DNA of 64,000 nucleotides from Halorubrum cibi (GTDB taxonomy: Archaea; Halobacteriota; Halobacteria; Halobacteriales; Haloferacaceae): the NCBI RefSeq assembly GCF_900182635.1, contig NZ_FXTD01000007.1, positions 163,413-227,412 on the forward strand, in the 5' to 3' direction. Below the pieces are notes generated by a model. That model was not told the DNA's origin, ran no database searches, and saw nothing but the letters and a program-made list of their open reading frames with translations. Made by a program: the position numbers and the translations under genes. Positions 32,688 through 40,970 of the stretch are shown here, in pieces. Each line of letters opens with the position of its first letter. The stretch's first letter is position 1.

Positions 32688-32873
32688 ATGACAATGGATT
32701 CACGACCTACAGAAGTACAGCGACGACGAATACTCCAAATGACAGGGATTTCTACAGCAGGTATCGTCGGGTTCAGCGAACGAACTCTGGCCCAAGAAGA
32801 AGAAGACACGAACGTTACTATCGAAGTTCCCGATCAAGTATCGGATGGGGAATCTGTCGTAATAGAATCGTTT
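32688..32873 (+). pseudogene. 5' fragment of a Tat-exported protein gene, split by an IS
   Basis: 62 codons from ATG 32688. Twin-arginine signal: 'RRRILQMTGISTAGIVGFS' then 'LAQEEED', a haloarchaeal Tat signal peptide followed by an acidic mature start and a beta-rich segment ('VTIEVPDQVSDGESVVIES'). The frame breaks at 32874, where an IS element begins; read straight through, it would end in IS-derived codons. Removing the element and one copy of the 8-bp duplication joins this piece in frame to 34417 and gives a 613-residue protein. The insertion is therefore what inactivated the gene. Confidence 0.85.
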
Positions 32874-32925
32874 GGCTCTGTTGAAATCCTCAGAGAGTTA
32901 CATGTTCTCCGTATAATTCGACGAG

Positions 32926-33747
32926 ATGAAGCCCCTCCCGAAGTCGCAGATTCTCCGGTTTACTGAGAAGGCGATCCATCTGGCCCGCCGAGCAGTTTCT
33001 CGATACTCCTCGAAGTTCTCCAAACACCGCTATACACTCCCGCAGCACGTTGTTCTGCTCTGTCTCAAAGTGCGGAAGAACACGACCTACCGTGGCCTAC
33101 TTGACGAACTGATCGAGATGCCACGCATCCGTCGTGTTCTCGGGCTAACCGAGCTTCCTACTGCTTCAACGCTGTGTAAGGCGTTCAACCGGCTTGATAT
33201 GGCTGTGTGGCGGATCATTTTGACTCTCTCAGCGACGTTACTTCCGACAAGCGGAGTTGTTGGTGTTGATGCGTCGGGGTTCGACCGTAGTCACGCTTCG
33301 AAACACTACACGAAACGTGCTGAACTCACGATTCAGCAGCTCAAGGTGACGTTGCTGGTCGATGCGGAGGTGGACGCAATTCTCGATCTACACGTGACGA
33401 CGACTCGAAAACACGATAGCCAGATCGCTCCGTCGTTGATCAAGCGCAACCCCGAGTGTATCGATATTCTCCTTGGAGACAAAGGCTACGACGATCAGAA
33501 AATCAGACGGCTCGCCCGGCAACACGAGGTTCGACCACTGATTAAGCATCGTGAGTTCACATCACTCCACAAAGCATGGAACGCACGCTTAGACGCTGAT
33601 CTCTACGGCCAGCGGAGTCAATCAGAGGCGGTCAACTCAACGCTTAAGCGGAAGTACGGTGCGTTCGTCCGGTCACGACGCTGGTGGAAGCAGTTCCGTG
33701 AACTCACCATCGCCTGTCTCAGTCACAACATCGACCGATCACTCTGA
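32926..33747 (+). CDS. IS5-family DDE transposase
   Basis: 273 aa, apparently full length. DDE catalytic residues in context: 'VGVDASGFDRS' (first Asp), 'LLGDKGYDDQKI' (second Asp), 'SQSEAVNSTLKRKYG' (Glu). Typical IS5-group ending 'ELTIACLSHNIDR'. It sits 52 bp inside the left inverted repeat. No frameshift is seen, so the enzyme is probably functional. Confidence 0.9.
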   Translation: MKPLPKSQILRFTEKAIHLARRAVSRYSSKFSKHRYTLPQHVVLLCLKVRKNTTYRGLLDELIEMPRIRRVLGLTELPTASTLCKAFNRLDMAVWRIILTLSATLLPTSGVVGVDASGFDRSHASKHYTKRAELTIQQLKVTLLVDAEVDAILDLHVTTTRKHDSQIAPSLIKRNPECIDILLGDKGYDDQKIRRLARQHEVRPLIKHREFTSLHKAWNARLDADLYGQRSQSEAVNSTLKRKYGAFVRSRRWWKQFRELTIACLSHNIDRSL

Positions 33748-33794
33748 GCGGTTAATACAGGGTGTCTAAGTGGCATTATCTACAGAAGTGGTTG

Positions 33795-34259
33795 TTATAT
33801 AATCCCCGGATAGGTGGATGGATCGTCACGCCGGAGATGTCGGTATAGTGCGCCGATACCGTAGGCAGCACTACCAAGGAAGACTCCGGCAAGAACCCCA
33901 TACTGAATGCCAGCTTCAATACCCCACATAAGTTCTCCTTCTGGCCCAAGGTAAATATCTGCACTTCTGATGGTACGGTACTGGGAAGAATCATCCCACC
34001 GAAGGTATCCGATAAGAGGTGGAAACACAGCGCGCCAGAAGATAGCAGAGAAGACGGAAACCTGTGCTATCAACAATCCACCGCACTTGACTCCAGCATA
34101 CAGCGCGATCGTAGACATACACAGCGTGAGGAGCGTGCCAGACGCGAGCTCAACGCCCGCACTAAACCCAAGAGAAAAGATAGCCAGTAGGAGAGCTGTT
34201 GCCATGAGTGTATAGATGGAAAAAGGAAATTCACCAATGAGGAGGGATCGATAACGCAT
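33795..34259 (-). CDS. membrane protein carried as IS passenger
   Basis: 154 aa with four likely membrane helices: 'LLIGEFPFSIYTLMATALLL', 'LGFSAGVELASGTLLTLCMS', 'LLIAQVSVFSAIFWRAVFPP' and 'GVLAGVFLGSAAYGIGALYR'. Short basic C-terminus. No family recognised. Transcribed against the transposase from its own promoter (TATA box 27 nt upstream), inside the IS ends. It may confer a host trait or simply have been trapped by the element. Confidence 0.6.
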   Translation of the reverse strand: MRYRSLLIGEFPFSIYTLMATALLLAIFSLGFSAGVELASGTLLTLCMSTIALYAGVKCGGLLIAQVSVFSAIFWRAVFPPLIGYLRWDDSSQYRTIRSADIYLGPEGELMWGIEAGIQYGVLAGVFLGSAAYGIGALYRHLRRDDPSTYPGII

Positions 34260-34280
34260 AACAGCAAGTATTCAATACAG

Positions 34281-34290
34281 CGATATAAAT
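34281..34290 (-). promoter_or_regulatory. TATA box of the passenger gene
   Basis: Minus-strand ATTTATATCG centred about 27 nt before the ATG at 34259; leaderless-type promoter inside the IS element. Confidence 0.55.
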
Positions 34291-34416
34291 GTCCTCCTCG
34301 TGATATAATAACGACAATGGCGGGGTCAACTATCTAGATGAGTACGGCTCTTTGTAACCATCTGTTCCTGCGAAGAATATGTCTGAAGAAGAGGATTTCA
34401 ACAGAGCCAATCGTTT

Positions 34417-36072
34417 GAAACCGATGTTGACGGAGTATTTCAGATATTTCAAGATACGGATGAACGACCAGTGTATAAGGCGATGGAGATCGAGGCAGGA
34501 ACAGAATCCACCAACTGGGAGGTTGAACTCGATGACCCTATCCCTGAGTCTCAATCTGTAAGGACATCACTGTACCCGATAGGTGGTGGCCAATCGTATG
34601 ATACAGTGAGCGCTGAGGTTCGTATTTCTGAGACCGTTGACGGTGCCAACCCCGTTGGAACCCCGTATGGAACTGAACCGGGAGTCCAAAAGATCGAAGC
34701 AGATCCTGACGCCGGGTTCCATTCCCCATATTTCCTCTATACACCAGATATCCGTTCAATTGAAGAATCTGTGAATGACTCTCGGGAACGGCCGCTAGTG
34801 GTTACAGCGTCTCCCTGGGGTGAGTTTGAAGAACGGGTCGAGGGGGCCCGACGGCCTGATGGCGGTACGACGGGGCGCATTGCTAATGCAATGAACTGTC
34901 CCGTGGTGAGTGTCCCGCTCACATTGACAGAAGGGTTTCTCGGATTGGAGCCGCATGAGTTGACCTTAGCTCACGAAATAGAGATCACTGATCCGCGACG
35001 TGAGCGTGTTGATCGCCAATTCATAGCGATGATTGAGGATGCCCAATCCCGACTCAACGGGGGAACATTCACGATAGCAGATCAAGTCCATTACGACGGA
35101 GGCTCCGCTGCTGCCGATTTTATCGAAAGAGTCGCCCCACTTCATCCGGAATATATCAACGCTTTGTCTGCTGGTGCGAATGGATACTCCTTCCTTCCGG
35201 TCGAAGAGGTCACTGATGACCTCCCAGTTCATGGCGACCCAGAACGAACAACGGTTCCATTTCCGATAGGAGCGGGAAATTTGGAAGAACTCACCGGAGA
35301 GGCGTTCAACAAAGAAGCGTGGATGGACATTGAGCAGTTCCGGTGGATCGGTGGTGAAGATCAAGACCCTGACGATCCCGATAATTATACTCACAAACGA
35401 TTCAGAGGCGATCACCGAGAGATCAGCCAAGCGGTCGAAGAGATTTTTGGGACGTTACAGGTTGACGACCGGTTCGAGACTAGCCGCGAAATTTACGATC
35501 ATCTCGACATCCCTGCGACGTTCAGGACATTTGAGGGACAACCTCACGCCCCAGATTGGGAATACAGGCTAGAGGCAGTCGAGTTCCACAAAGAACAGAT
35601 CGAAGAAGATTTCGAGTTAGTTCATGTGGCCCTTCAGGAGTTCGCTAGCGAAGCACATGTTGGAGACACTGTAACGGTAAGCGTAGTGGCAACAAACCGG
35701 ACTGATGTCGGATCATCAACAACCATCTCTCTCGCTGTTGATGGAACCGAAGTTGAAACAACGGATGTCCAAGTAGATCCGAATAGTAGAGAAACTGTTG
35801 AATTGGAAACGACGTTTGAGGAGACAGGAGAATTCATCCTGAGTGTGAATGGAACAACTGTTGAAGACCCAGTTGTGGTAGATGACGAGGAAAGTACTGA
35901 GACGGATACCCAAGACGCTCCCACAGCTGCTGATACTGAAGAAGATAACTCAACCATGGATCAAGATGAAGCGACAGTTGACGAACAACCTGGGTTCGGG
36001 GTCGCACAGGCACTCGCAGCGGTAGGAGGGGTCGGGTATTTGATCAAACGACGCCTCTCGAATAACAACTAA
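34417..36072 (+). pseudogene. 3' fragment of the split Tat/PGF-CTERM-like secreted protein
   Basis: 551 codons in frame with the 5' fragment once the IS is removed; an ATG at 34471 leaves a 533-aa ORF without export signal. The body is acidic and secreted-looking: 'LVVTASPWGEFEERVEGARR', 'GGSAAADFIERVAPLHPEY' and 'INALSAGANGYSFLPVEEV' suggest an alpha/beta-hydrolase-like or depolymerase-like fold (a serine in 'LSAGANG'; weak). A CARDB/Ig-like beta domain ('AHVGDTVTVSVVATNRTDVG') follows, then a Thr/Glu/Asp-rich linker and the terminus 'QPGFGVAQALAAVGGVGYLI' plus KRR, a PGF-CTERM-like sorting signal cut by archaeosortase. Substrate unknown. Confidence 0.8.
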
Positions 36073-36270
36073 AATAGCTGTGACGGGAAAGCCAGCTCAT
36101 GCTGTATACAAGCTCTACATTCAGCAAACGGTTCTTACCAGGCACCTGAGGACAGCAAGAGACCCGGGCAGTTCTAAGTGGACTACATCAGCGAACTCGC
36201 AGCTCTACTGCTAGAGATATCTACAGAAGAGAGCCAGAGTCAAGCCGTGAGAGACAAAACCGCAGACCAG

Positions 36271-37644
36271 ATGGCCGATACGCACGATCTGCGCCCAGAG
36301 GGTCCATCAGTTCCGGAGGGGAATGTGTGGTCAGTTGGGGATCTGAACGCGGAGATTGGGTCGGTGTTGGATGCGGCGCAGGATCGGCTTCCGTCATATG
36401 TCGTCGGTGAGATTTCAGACATTAACCGGTATGACTTCGGGACGTTCTTCGATTTGCGCGATTTAGACGACGACGCTACCATTTCGTGTATCATGTGGGC
36501 CCACCAGCGCGAGGCGGTTACCCATGAGTTGGAGGAAGGAACTGAGACGATTGTTCGCGCAACCGTTGATTTCTATCACGATGATGGCCGCACACAGCTT
36601 GCGGTGAAGAATTTCTGGCCGGTTGGTGAGTCAGACCGGTCAGAGGATCTCGCTGCGCTTCGGGCCGAACTCGCAGAAGATGGATTGCTTGATGAGACCG
36701 CGAAGCAACCACTGCCAGAGTACCCACGTCACATCGGGGTTGTGACGTCGCTGTCTGGGTCCGCTCGCCGTGACTTCGAGGAAGCGGTCCGGGCCCGGAA
36801 TCCGGGGGTTCCGATCACAGTCTGTGGCGCGACAGTCCAAGGCGAGGCCGCAGTCGCCTCCCTCGTTACTGCGGTGCGACGACTAGAACAGGACTCGGCA
36901 ATCGATGTGATTGTCGTGACGCGTGGGGGGGGCGCTGACGCAGATCTGTGGTGTTTCAACGAGGAACCCGTCGTTCGGGCGATCGCTGATTGTGCGACAC
37001 CGACGGTCGTTGCGGTTGGGCACGAAGATGACGAGACACTTGCGGAGGCGGTAGCGGATCACCGGCCGATGACGCCAACCGACGCTGGTGTGGCGGTCGC
37101 CCCGGACCTCGCTTCAGTTCGCCAGCGCGTCGCCGATATTGAACACCGAGTGGATCGTGCCTACACCTCGGTCGTCACTGACCGCGTGGCGACACTCACC
37201 CAACGGCTTGACGCCGGGCTCCAAACGCTTGAACAGCGAGCGCAGGCTCGGGAGGCGACACGGCAACGCACCGCTGATCTTGAACACCGGATCACGGTCG
37301 CGTACGAGGCGCTTGTCACGTCGCGGCTGACTGCGATCGAAACCCAGCTGAATGACGCGTACCAGGCCCTCGAACATGCTGTGGAGACGGATGCGGTGAC
37401 TGTTGGGGCCGCGCAGCGTCGAGTAGGAGGGCTTGAATCGCGGATCGACACGGCGTATCAGACACGCGTTGACCGTGAGCTTGGGGCGCTCGAAGCTCGA
37501 ATCGAGGATGGGTACCGCGAGATCGAAACCGACGCCCGCGTACAAGCCGGGCAGAGTGAGGCTCGACGCCTCCGAGTTGCCGTTATTGTATTGCTTGTCG
37601 TGCTGGGGCTGACGCTGCTGGTACTCGCCGTGGGTGTTCTCTGA
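36271..37644 (+). CDS. xseA: exodeoxyribonuclease VII large subunit with C-terminal membrane anchor
   Basis: 457 aa from ATG 36271 (a GTG at 36178 would add 31 unconserved residues). N-terminal OB fold ('YVVGEISDINRYDFGTFFDL') and the XseA nuclease core: 'RHIGVVTSLSGSARRDFEEA', 'DVIVVTRGGGADADLWCFNE', 'PTVVAVGHEDDETLAEAVAD', 'RPMTPTDAG'. The usual coiled-coil region is rebuilt from about three degenerate ~57-residue repeats ('LEHRITVAYEALVTSRL', 'LESRIDTAYQTRVDREL'). Unlike bacterial XseA it ends in a hydrophobic helix 'VAVIVLLVVLGLTLLVLAVG', a membrane anchor. With XseB it degrades single-stranded DNA. Confidence 0.88.
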   Translation: MADTHDLRPEGPSVPEGNVWSVGDLNAEIGSVLDAAQDRLPSYVVGEISDINRYDFGTFFDLRDLDDDATISCIMWAHQREAVTHELEEGTETIVRATVDFYHDDGRTQLAVKNFWPVGESDRSEDLAALRAELAEDGLLDETAKQPLPEYPRHIGVVTSLSGSARRDFEEAVRARNPGVPITVCGATVQGEAAVASLVTAVRRLEQDSAIDVIVVTRGGGADADLWCFNEEPVVRAIADCATPTVVAVGHEDDETLAEAVADHRPMTPTDAGVAVAPDLASVRQRVADIEHRVDRAYTSVVTDRVATLTQRLDAGLQTLEQRAQAREATRQRTADLEHRITVAYEALVTSRLTAIETQLNDAYQALEHAVETDAVTVGAAQRRVGGLESRIDTAYQTRVDRELGALEARIEDGYREIETDARVQAGQSEARRLRVAVIVLLVVLGLTLLVLAVGVL

Positions 37645-37677
37645 GGGTTGAAAAGGCTGGGCGGTAATCACACAGGT

Positions 37678-37896
37678 ATGAGTCAACACGACGACGTCGA
37701 TATTGGCGGCACAATTGATCGCCTTGAAGAAATCGCTGAAACGCTTGAAGACGGTGAAGTCGGACTCGAGACGGCCAAAGAACTGCGTGAGGAGGCAGAT
37801 GAGAAGCTTACGGTGCTTCGAGATACGCTTGATGTCGGTGACGGTGACATCATCGAGATCGACGGCGACGAACTAGATGAGGAGACTGCGGAGTAA
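37678..37896 (+). CDS. xseB: exodeoxyribonuclease VII small subunit
   Basis: 72 aa from ATG 37678, 33 bp after xseA. Family pattern of a two-helix protein: 'IDRLEEIAETLEDGEVGLET' then 'AKELREEADEKLTVLRDTL', with an acidic haloarchaeal tail. It binds the XseA coiled coil. Context with xseA makes the call safe. Confidence 0.88.
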   Translation: MSQHDDVDIGGTIDRLEEIAETLEDGEVGLETAKELREEADEKLTVLRDTLDVGDGDIIEIDGDELDEETAE

Positions 37897-38158
37897 CCCA
37901 GCATGAGACGGGACTGAACACTCCTCACGAGTCTGCGCGGTGACTCCTAAGGGTCGTGTCAGTGGTATCCACGAGGTACTATTCGATATACATGATCGTT
38001 GAATTGAGTATCCTCCATAATGGGTCTGATCCCGGGCTATAGGATTCCTAGGGCTCTGTTGAAATCCTATTTTTCAGATATACTATCGTCTGAAATGGCT
38101 GGTCGCTGAGGAGTGCGCGTCTATCACGCGCTATCAAGACATCGTCACCTTACAGATT

Positions 38159-38174
38159 CATAAAGTATTACCCT
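38159..38174 (+). promoter_or_regulatory. TATA-like box of the histidine kinase
   Basis: CATAAAGTATTACC centred about 27 nt before the ATG at 38195, the leaderless spacing. It lies inside the IS-flanked cassette, so the kinase carries its own promoter. Confidence 0.45.
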
Positions 38175-38194
38175 AGCCCCCGGGACGGTCCAAT

Positions 38195-39844
38195 ATGGCT
38201 GTCTCGACGACATCTCCTCTCTTTCTGGTCTATGTTGGTCTCTTCGTCGTGGCTGCATTGGCCTGTTTTATAAGTCTCACACGCCTTCAACGTATCACAA
38301 ATGCTGATACGCGACGGGGATTGTGGGCACTCCTCCTGACGAGCGGCGGGTGGGCGACCGCTCACGTCGGATTTCTCGTCTCTCCAACGATATCACTCAA
38401 ACTCGCGTGGTATACGTTCGGGCTCGTGCTGGGACTCGCAGCTGTCGGCGCATGGCTCTACTTCTGTTCAGCGTATACTGGTCGGACCTACCATCGAAAT
38501 CCGACATACCGTCGCCTTGCTATCGCCGTCTACATCGTACTTGTCGCGGTGAAGGTCACCAATCCTCTCCACCAAGGATACTTCACGACGACAGCCGTCG
38601 CCACCCCGTTCCCTCATCTGTCCGTGTACACAGGGCCGCTACATTGGACTGCAATGGGGCTCTCGTATGCACTCGCCTTTGTCGGCTATTTCATGCTGTT
38701 GGAACTGTTCACCGAGATCGATCTCGACACACGAGCGCTCCTCGCTCTCGTTGGAATCACCGGCCTGCCCGTCGTGTTCGATATCATCGGGTACACCACG
38801 CCCTACCTCATCGATATTACCTACGAGCCGCTCGGGGTCGCCGTCTTCGCCGTTGGTGTCGCGTTCGTCTATATCGACCAGTTCGATGCCATCCAATTGG
38901 CCGGCGAACGGGACGAGCCAATTATTGCGCTTAACGCGAGCAACCACATTCGAGACACGAATCGCGCTGCGCAGACCCTCTTCCCTGACCTTGACGGTGC
39001 CGAGGGCACCCCTCTGAAGACGACACTTCCACGAGTAGCTGACTGTCTTGACAGCGACGACGCTATTTTGAAACTCCAACAAGAGGACCGCCCCCGGTAT
39101 TACCATGTTACAGAGACACCGTATGGGACAGCAAAAGCTGGGCTCGGCCGAACCATCCTTCTGACCGACGTGACTGACCGTGAGCGGTACCGTGAGGAAT
39201 TAGTGCGACAGAACGAACGTCTCGAACAGTTTGCCAGTTTAGTGAGTCACGACCTCCGTAATCCTCTCAACGTGGCCACAGGGCGGTTCGAATTACTCCG
39301 CGAGGATGTCGAGGAGGTTGCAGAGAATGAACACGCAGCAGCCATCGAACGGGCGCTAACTCGGATGGAGGACCTAATTAGGCAAATTCTCTCGCTCGCC
39401 CGTGATGGCCAACCAGTCGAGCAGTGGGATGCAGTGTTGCTCTCGTCGGTCGCACAGAACAGTTGGGAGATGGTTGAGACAAACGCTGCCGAGTTACGCG
39501 TCGAGGACGACCTGACGTTCAAAGCGGACCCGACACGGCTCCAACGACTGTTCGAGAACCTGTTTCGGAATTCAATCGATCACGGCGGCCCGGACGTGAC
39601 GGTCTCCGTCGGAGTGCTTCCTGACCGGACGGGATTTTACGTGGCTGATGATGGGCCCGGTATCCCTGAGAGTGACCGTGAGTCCGTGTTCGACCCGGGG
39701 TATACGACCCGCGAGGAAGGGACCGGGTTTGGACTCGCTATCGTCGCCGAGACAGTTGCTGCACATGGGTGGAAGATACAGGTGACTGAGAGTGAGACCG
39801 GTGGCGCTCGCTTCGAGATCCTCGGCGTTGAACTCGTAGCGTGA
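38195..39844 (+). CDS. 7TM sensor histidine kinase
   Basis: 549 aa. Residues 1-230 form seven hydrophobic helices (histidine-kinase N-terminal 7TM type: 'LFLVYVGLFVVAALACFISL', 'GWATAHVGFLVSPTISLKLA', 'LAFVGYFMLLELFTEIDLDT'). A short PAS-like segment follows ('EPIIALNASNHIRDTNRAAQ'), then HisKA with H box 'SLVSHDLRNPLNVATGRFEL', and HATPase_c with N box 'LFRNSIDHG', G1 'VADDGPGIPE' and G2 'GTGFGLAIVAETVAAHG'. Membrane sensor phosphorylating an unlinked response regulator; no regulator gene is adjacent. Enclosed by IS ends (see cassette). Confidence 0.9.
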   Translation: MAVSTTSPLFLVYVGLFVVAALACFISLTRLQRITNADTRRGLWALLLTSGGWATAHVGFLVSPTISLKLAWYTFGLVLGLAAVGAWLYFCSAYTGRTYHRNPTYRRLAIAVYIVLVAVKVTNPLHQGYFTTTAVATPFPHLSVYTGPLHWTAMGLSYALAFVGYFMLLELFTEIDLDTRALLALVGITGLPVVFDIIGYTTPYLIDITYEPLGVAVFAVGVAFVYIDQFDAIQLAGERDEPIIALNASNHIRDTNRAAQTLFPDLDGAEGTPLKTTLPRVADCLDSDDAILKLQQEDRPRYYHVTETPYGTAKAGLGRTILLTDVTDRERYREELVRQNERLEQFASLVSHDLRNPLNVATGRFELLREDVEEVAENEHAAAIERALTRMEDLIRQILSLARDGQPVEQWDAVLLSSVAQNSWEMVETNAAELRVEDDLTFKADPTRLQRLFENLFRNSIDHGGPDVTVSVGVLPDRTGFYVADDGPGIPESDRESVFDPGYTTREEGTGFGLAIVAETVAAHGWKIQVTESETGGARFEILGVELVA

Positions 39845-40050
39845 TTCTGTACTGACAGGCTCTGACTGTTCTACAAAATGTGTCCGCTACACTGAGCGAT
39901 TCGTGAGTCCCCTGTATTGACCGCAACCGGGGCAATATGTATCACCTGTGGAAGATTTCAGTAGAGCCATTCCTACAGAGTCTAATTTCATATAGCCGTG
40001 CCTGACAGACTTCTTGATATTTTTCCATCTGACTTGGCTACGCCACGGCA

Positions 40051-40920
40051 ATGAGTGGAGTCCCACCTGTATCTACACTCAAACAGTCGGTAGAGGCGAC
40101 GATATTGGCTGGGGTGGGTGGCCTCCTTGTTGCGATCCATCTGGTTTTCCCAGAGTCACTCCGGACAGAGTTCGTGTTCACATATGGGGAGCCGTCGCTG
40201 GTGTCAGCATGGACAGCGGCAGCGGTCCACGACAGTTTGGGGCACCTTGTGTCGAACGTTGCGTGGTACACTGTTGTGGTCGGTTCGATATACGGACTAC
40301 TCGCCAAGCGAGGACGTCGACGCACGTTTTGGCTCGCTACCGCTGGGTGCGTTGTGGTTGCGCCGCCAGTGACGAAAGCCATTGATTACTGGGTCCTCCT
40401 GCTTCAGTGGGAGGTCGTTGCGGGAATAACGACGGCAAGCGGATTTTCTGGTGTGGTGAGTGCGTTCGGTGGGATGTTGTACGTGGTACTGCTTGGATCA
40501 GTGACGGCGTGGTACGGGTATGCGGCTGGCGTGGTCACGGCAGGAACAGTGACTGTTGCGTCACTCACCGTGTTGTCGGTCACATCCGATGTGCTGCCGG
40601 AACTCGCAGGAATCGCCCTTGGGGTGACGAGTGTAATTCTGTTCGGAATCGGGGCGCATCACAGCGCTCTGATTCAACGGATGCGACGTGCCTGGGCCCA
40701 CGATCGTGATGCGGGGGTGCGTGTGGGTGTCGGGTGGGTTGTCGTGGTGGCCCTGATTGCTGTGTTATTCCAAGTTGAACTCGATGCGAGCCGTCGCTTC
40801 GTGAACGTCGTTGCGCACGGCACAGGATTCACGACTGGGATGCTGGTGACGCTTGGAGTCATCTGGGGCAGAAGAACGCTGGGTGACCGAAACCAGGGCT
40901 CCACAGACTATGCGGGTTGA
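40051..40920 (+). CDS. rhomboid-like intramembrane serine protease
   Basis: 289 aa, about seven membrane helices. Rhomboid hallmarks: 'HDSLGHLVSNVAWY' (helix-2 H-x2-x-x-x-x-N motif), 'GFSGVVSAFGG' (G-x-S-G catalytic Ser), and 'VVAHGTGFTTGMLV' (catalytic His in A-H-x-x-G). Spacing Ser helix to His helix is longer than usual, as in other haloarchaeal rhomboids. It would cleave membrane-spanning substrates within the membrane. Substrate unknown. Confidence 0.75.
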   Translation: MSGVPPVSTLKQSVEATILAGVGGLLVAIHLVFPESLRTEFVFTYGEPSLVSAWTAAAVHDSLGHLVSNVAWYTVVVGSIYGLLAKRGRRRTFWLATAGCVVVAPPVTKAIDYWVLLLQWEVVAGITTASGFSGVVSAFGGMLYVVLLGSVTAWYGYAAGVVTAGTVTVASLTVLSVTSDVLPELAGIALGVTSVILFGIGAHHSALIQRMRRAWAHDRDAGVRVGVGWVVVVALIAVLFQVELDASRRFVNVVAHGTGFTTGMLVTLGVIWGRRTLGDRNQGSTDYAG

Positions 40921-40970
40921 TTCGACGATGAGTACGCCATCCGAACGCTCAACACGCTTCCGCCAGACTG

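Larger units (their letters stand above)
32874..34408 (+). mobile_element. IS5-like element with passenger gene (1535 bp)
   Basis: Terminal inverted repeats GGCTCTGTTGAAATCC (32874-32889) and its exact complement GGATTTCAACAGAGCC (34393-34408) are perfect over 16 bp. The flanks carry a perfect 8-bp target duplication AATCGTTT (32866-32873 and 34409-34416). The element contains a DDE transposase gene (32926-33747) and, in the opposite direction, a membrane-protein gene (33795-34259) that is not part of a normal IS. The right end (AATATGT...GGATTTC) resembles IS ends elsewhere in this window. Intact ends and duplication point to a recent insertion. Confidence 0.92.
38052..39968 (+). mobile_element. 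IS-end-flanked cassette carrying a histidine kinase (transposase-less)
   Basis: The left end GGCTCTGTTGAAATCC (38052-38067) is identical to the intact IS terminal repeat of this window. The right end AGATTTCAGTAGAGCC (39953-39968) is a decayed complement (13 of 16). Immediately outside lie ATTCCTAG (38044-38051) and ATTCCTAC (39969-39976), an 8-bp target duplication with one mismatch. Inside there is no transposase, only the histidine kinase gene and a relic transposase C-terminus (39888-39920, reading YTERFVSPLY-stop) followed by the right end. It looks like a passenger-carrying IS derivative ('transporter IS'). Confidence 0.65.
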
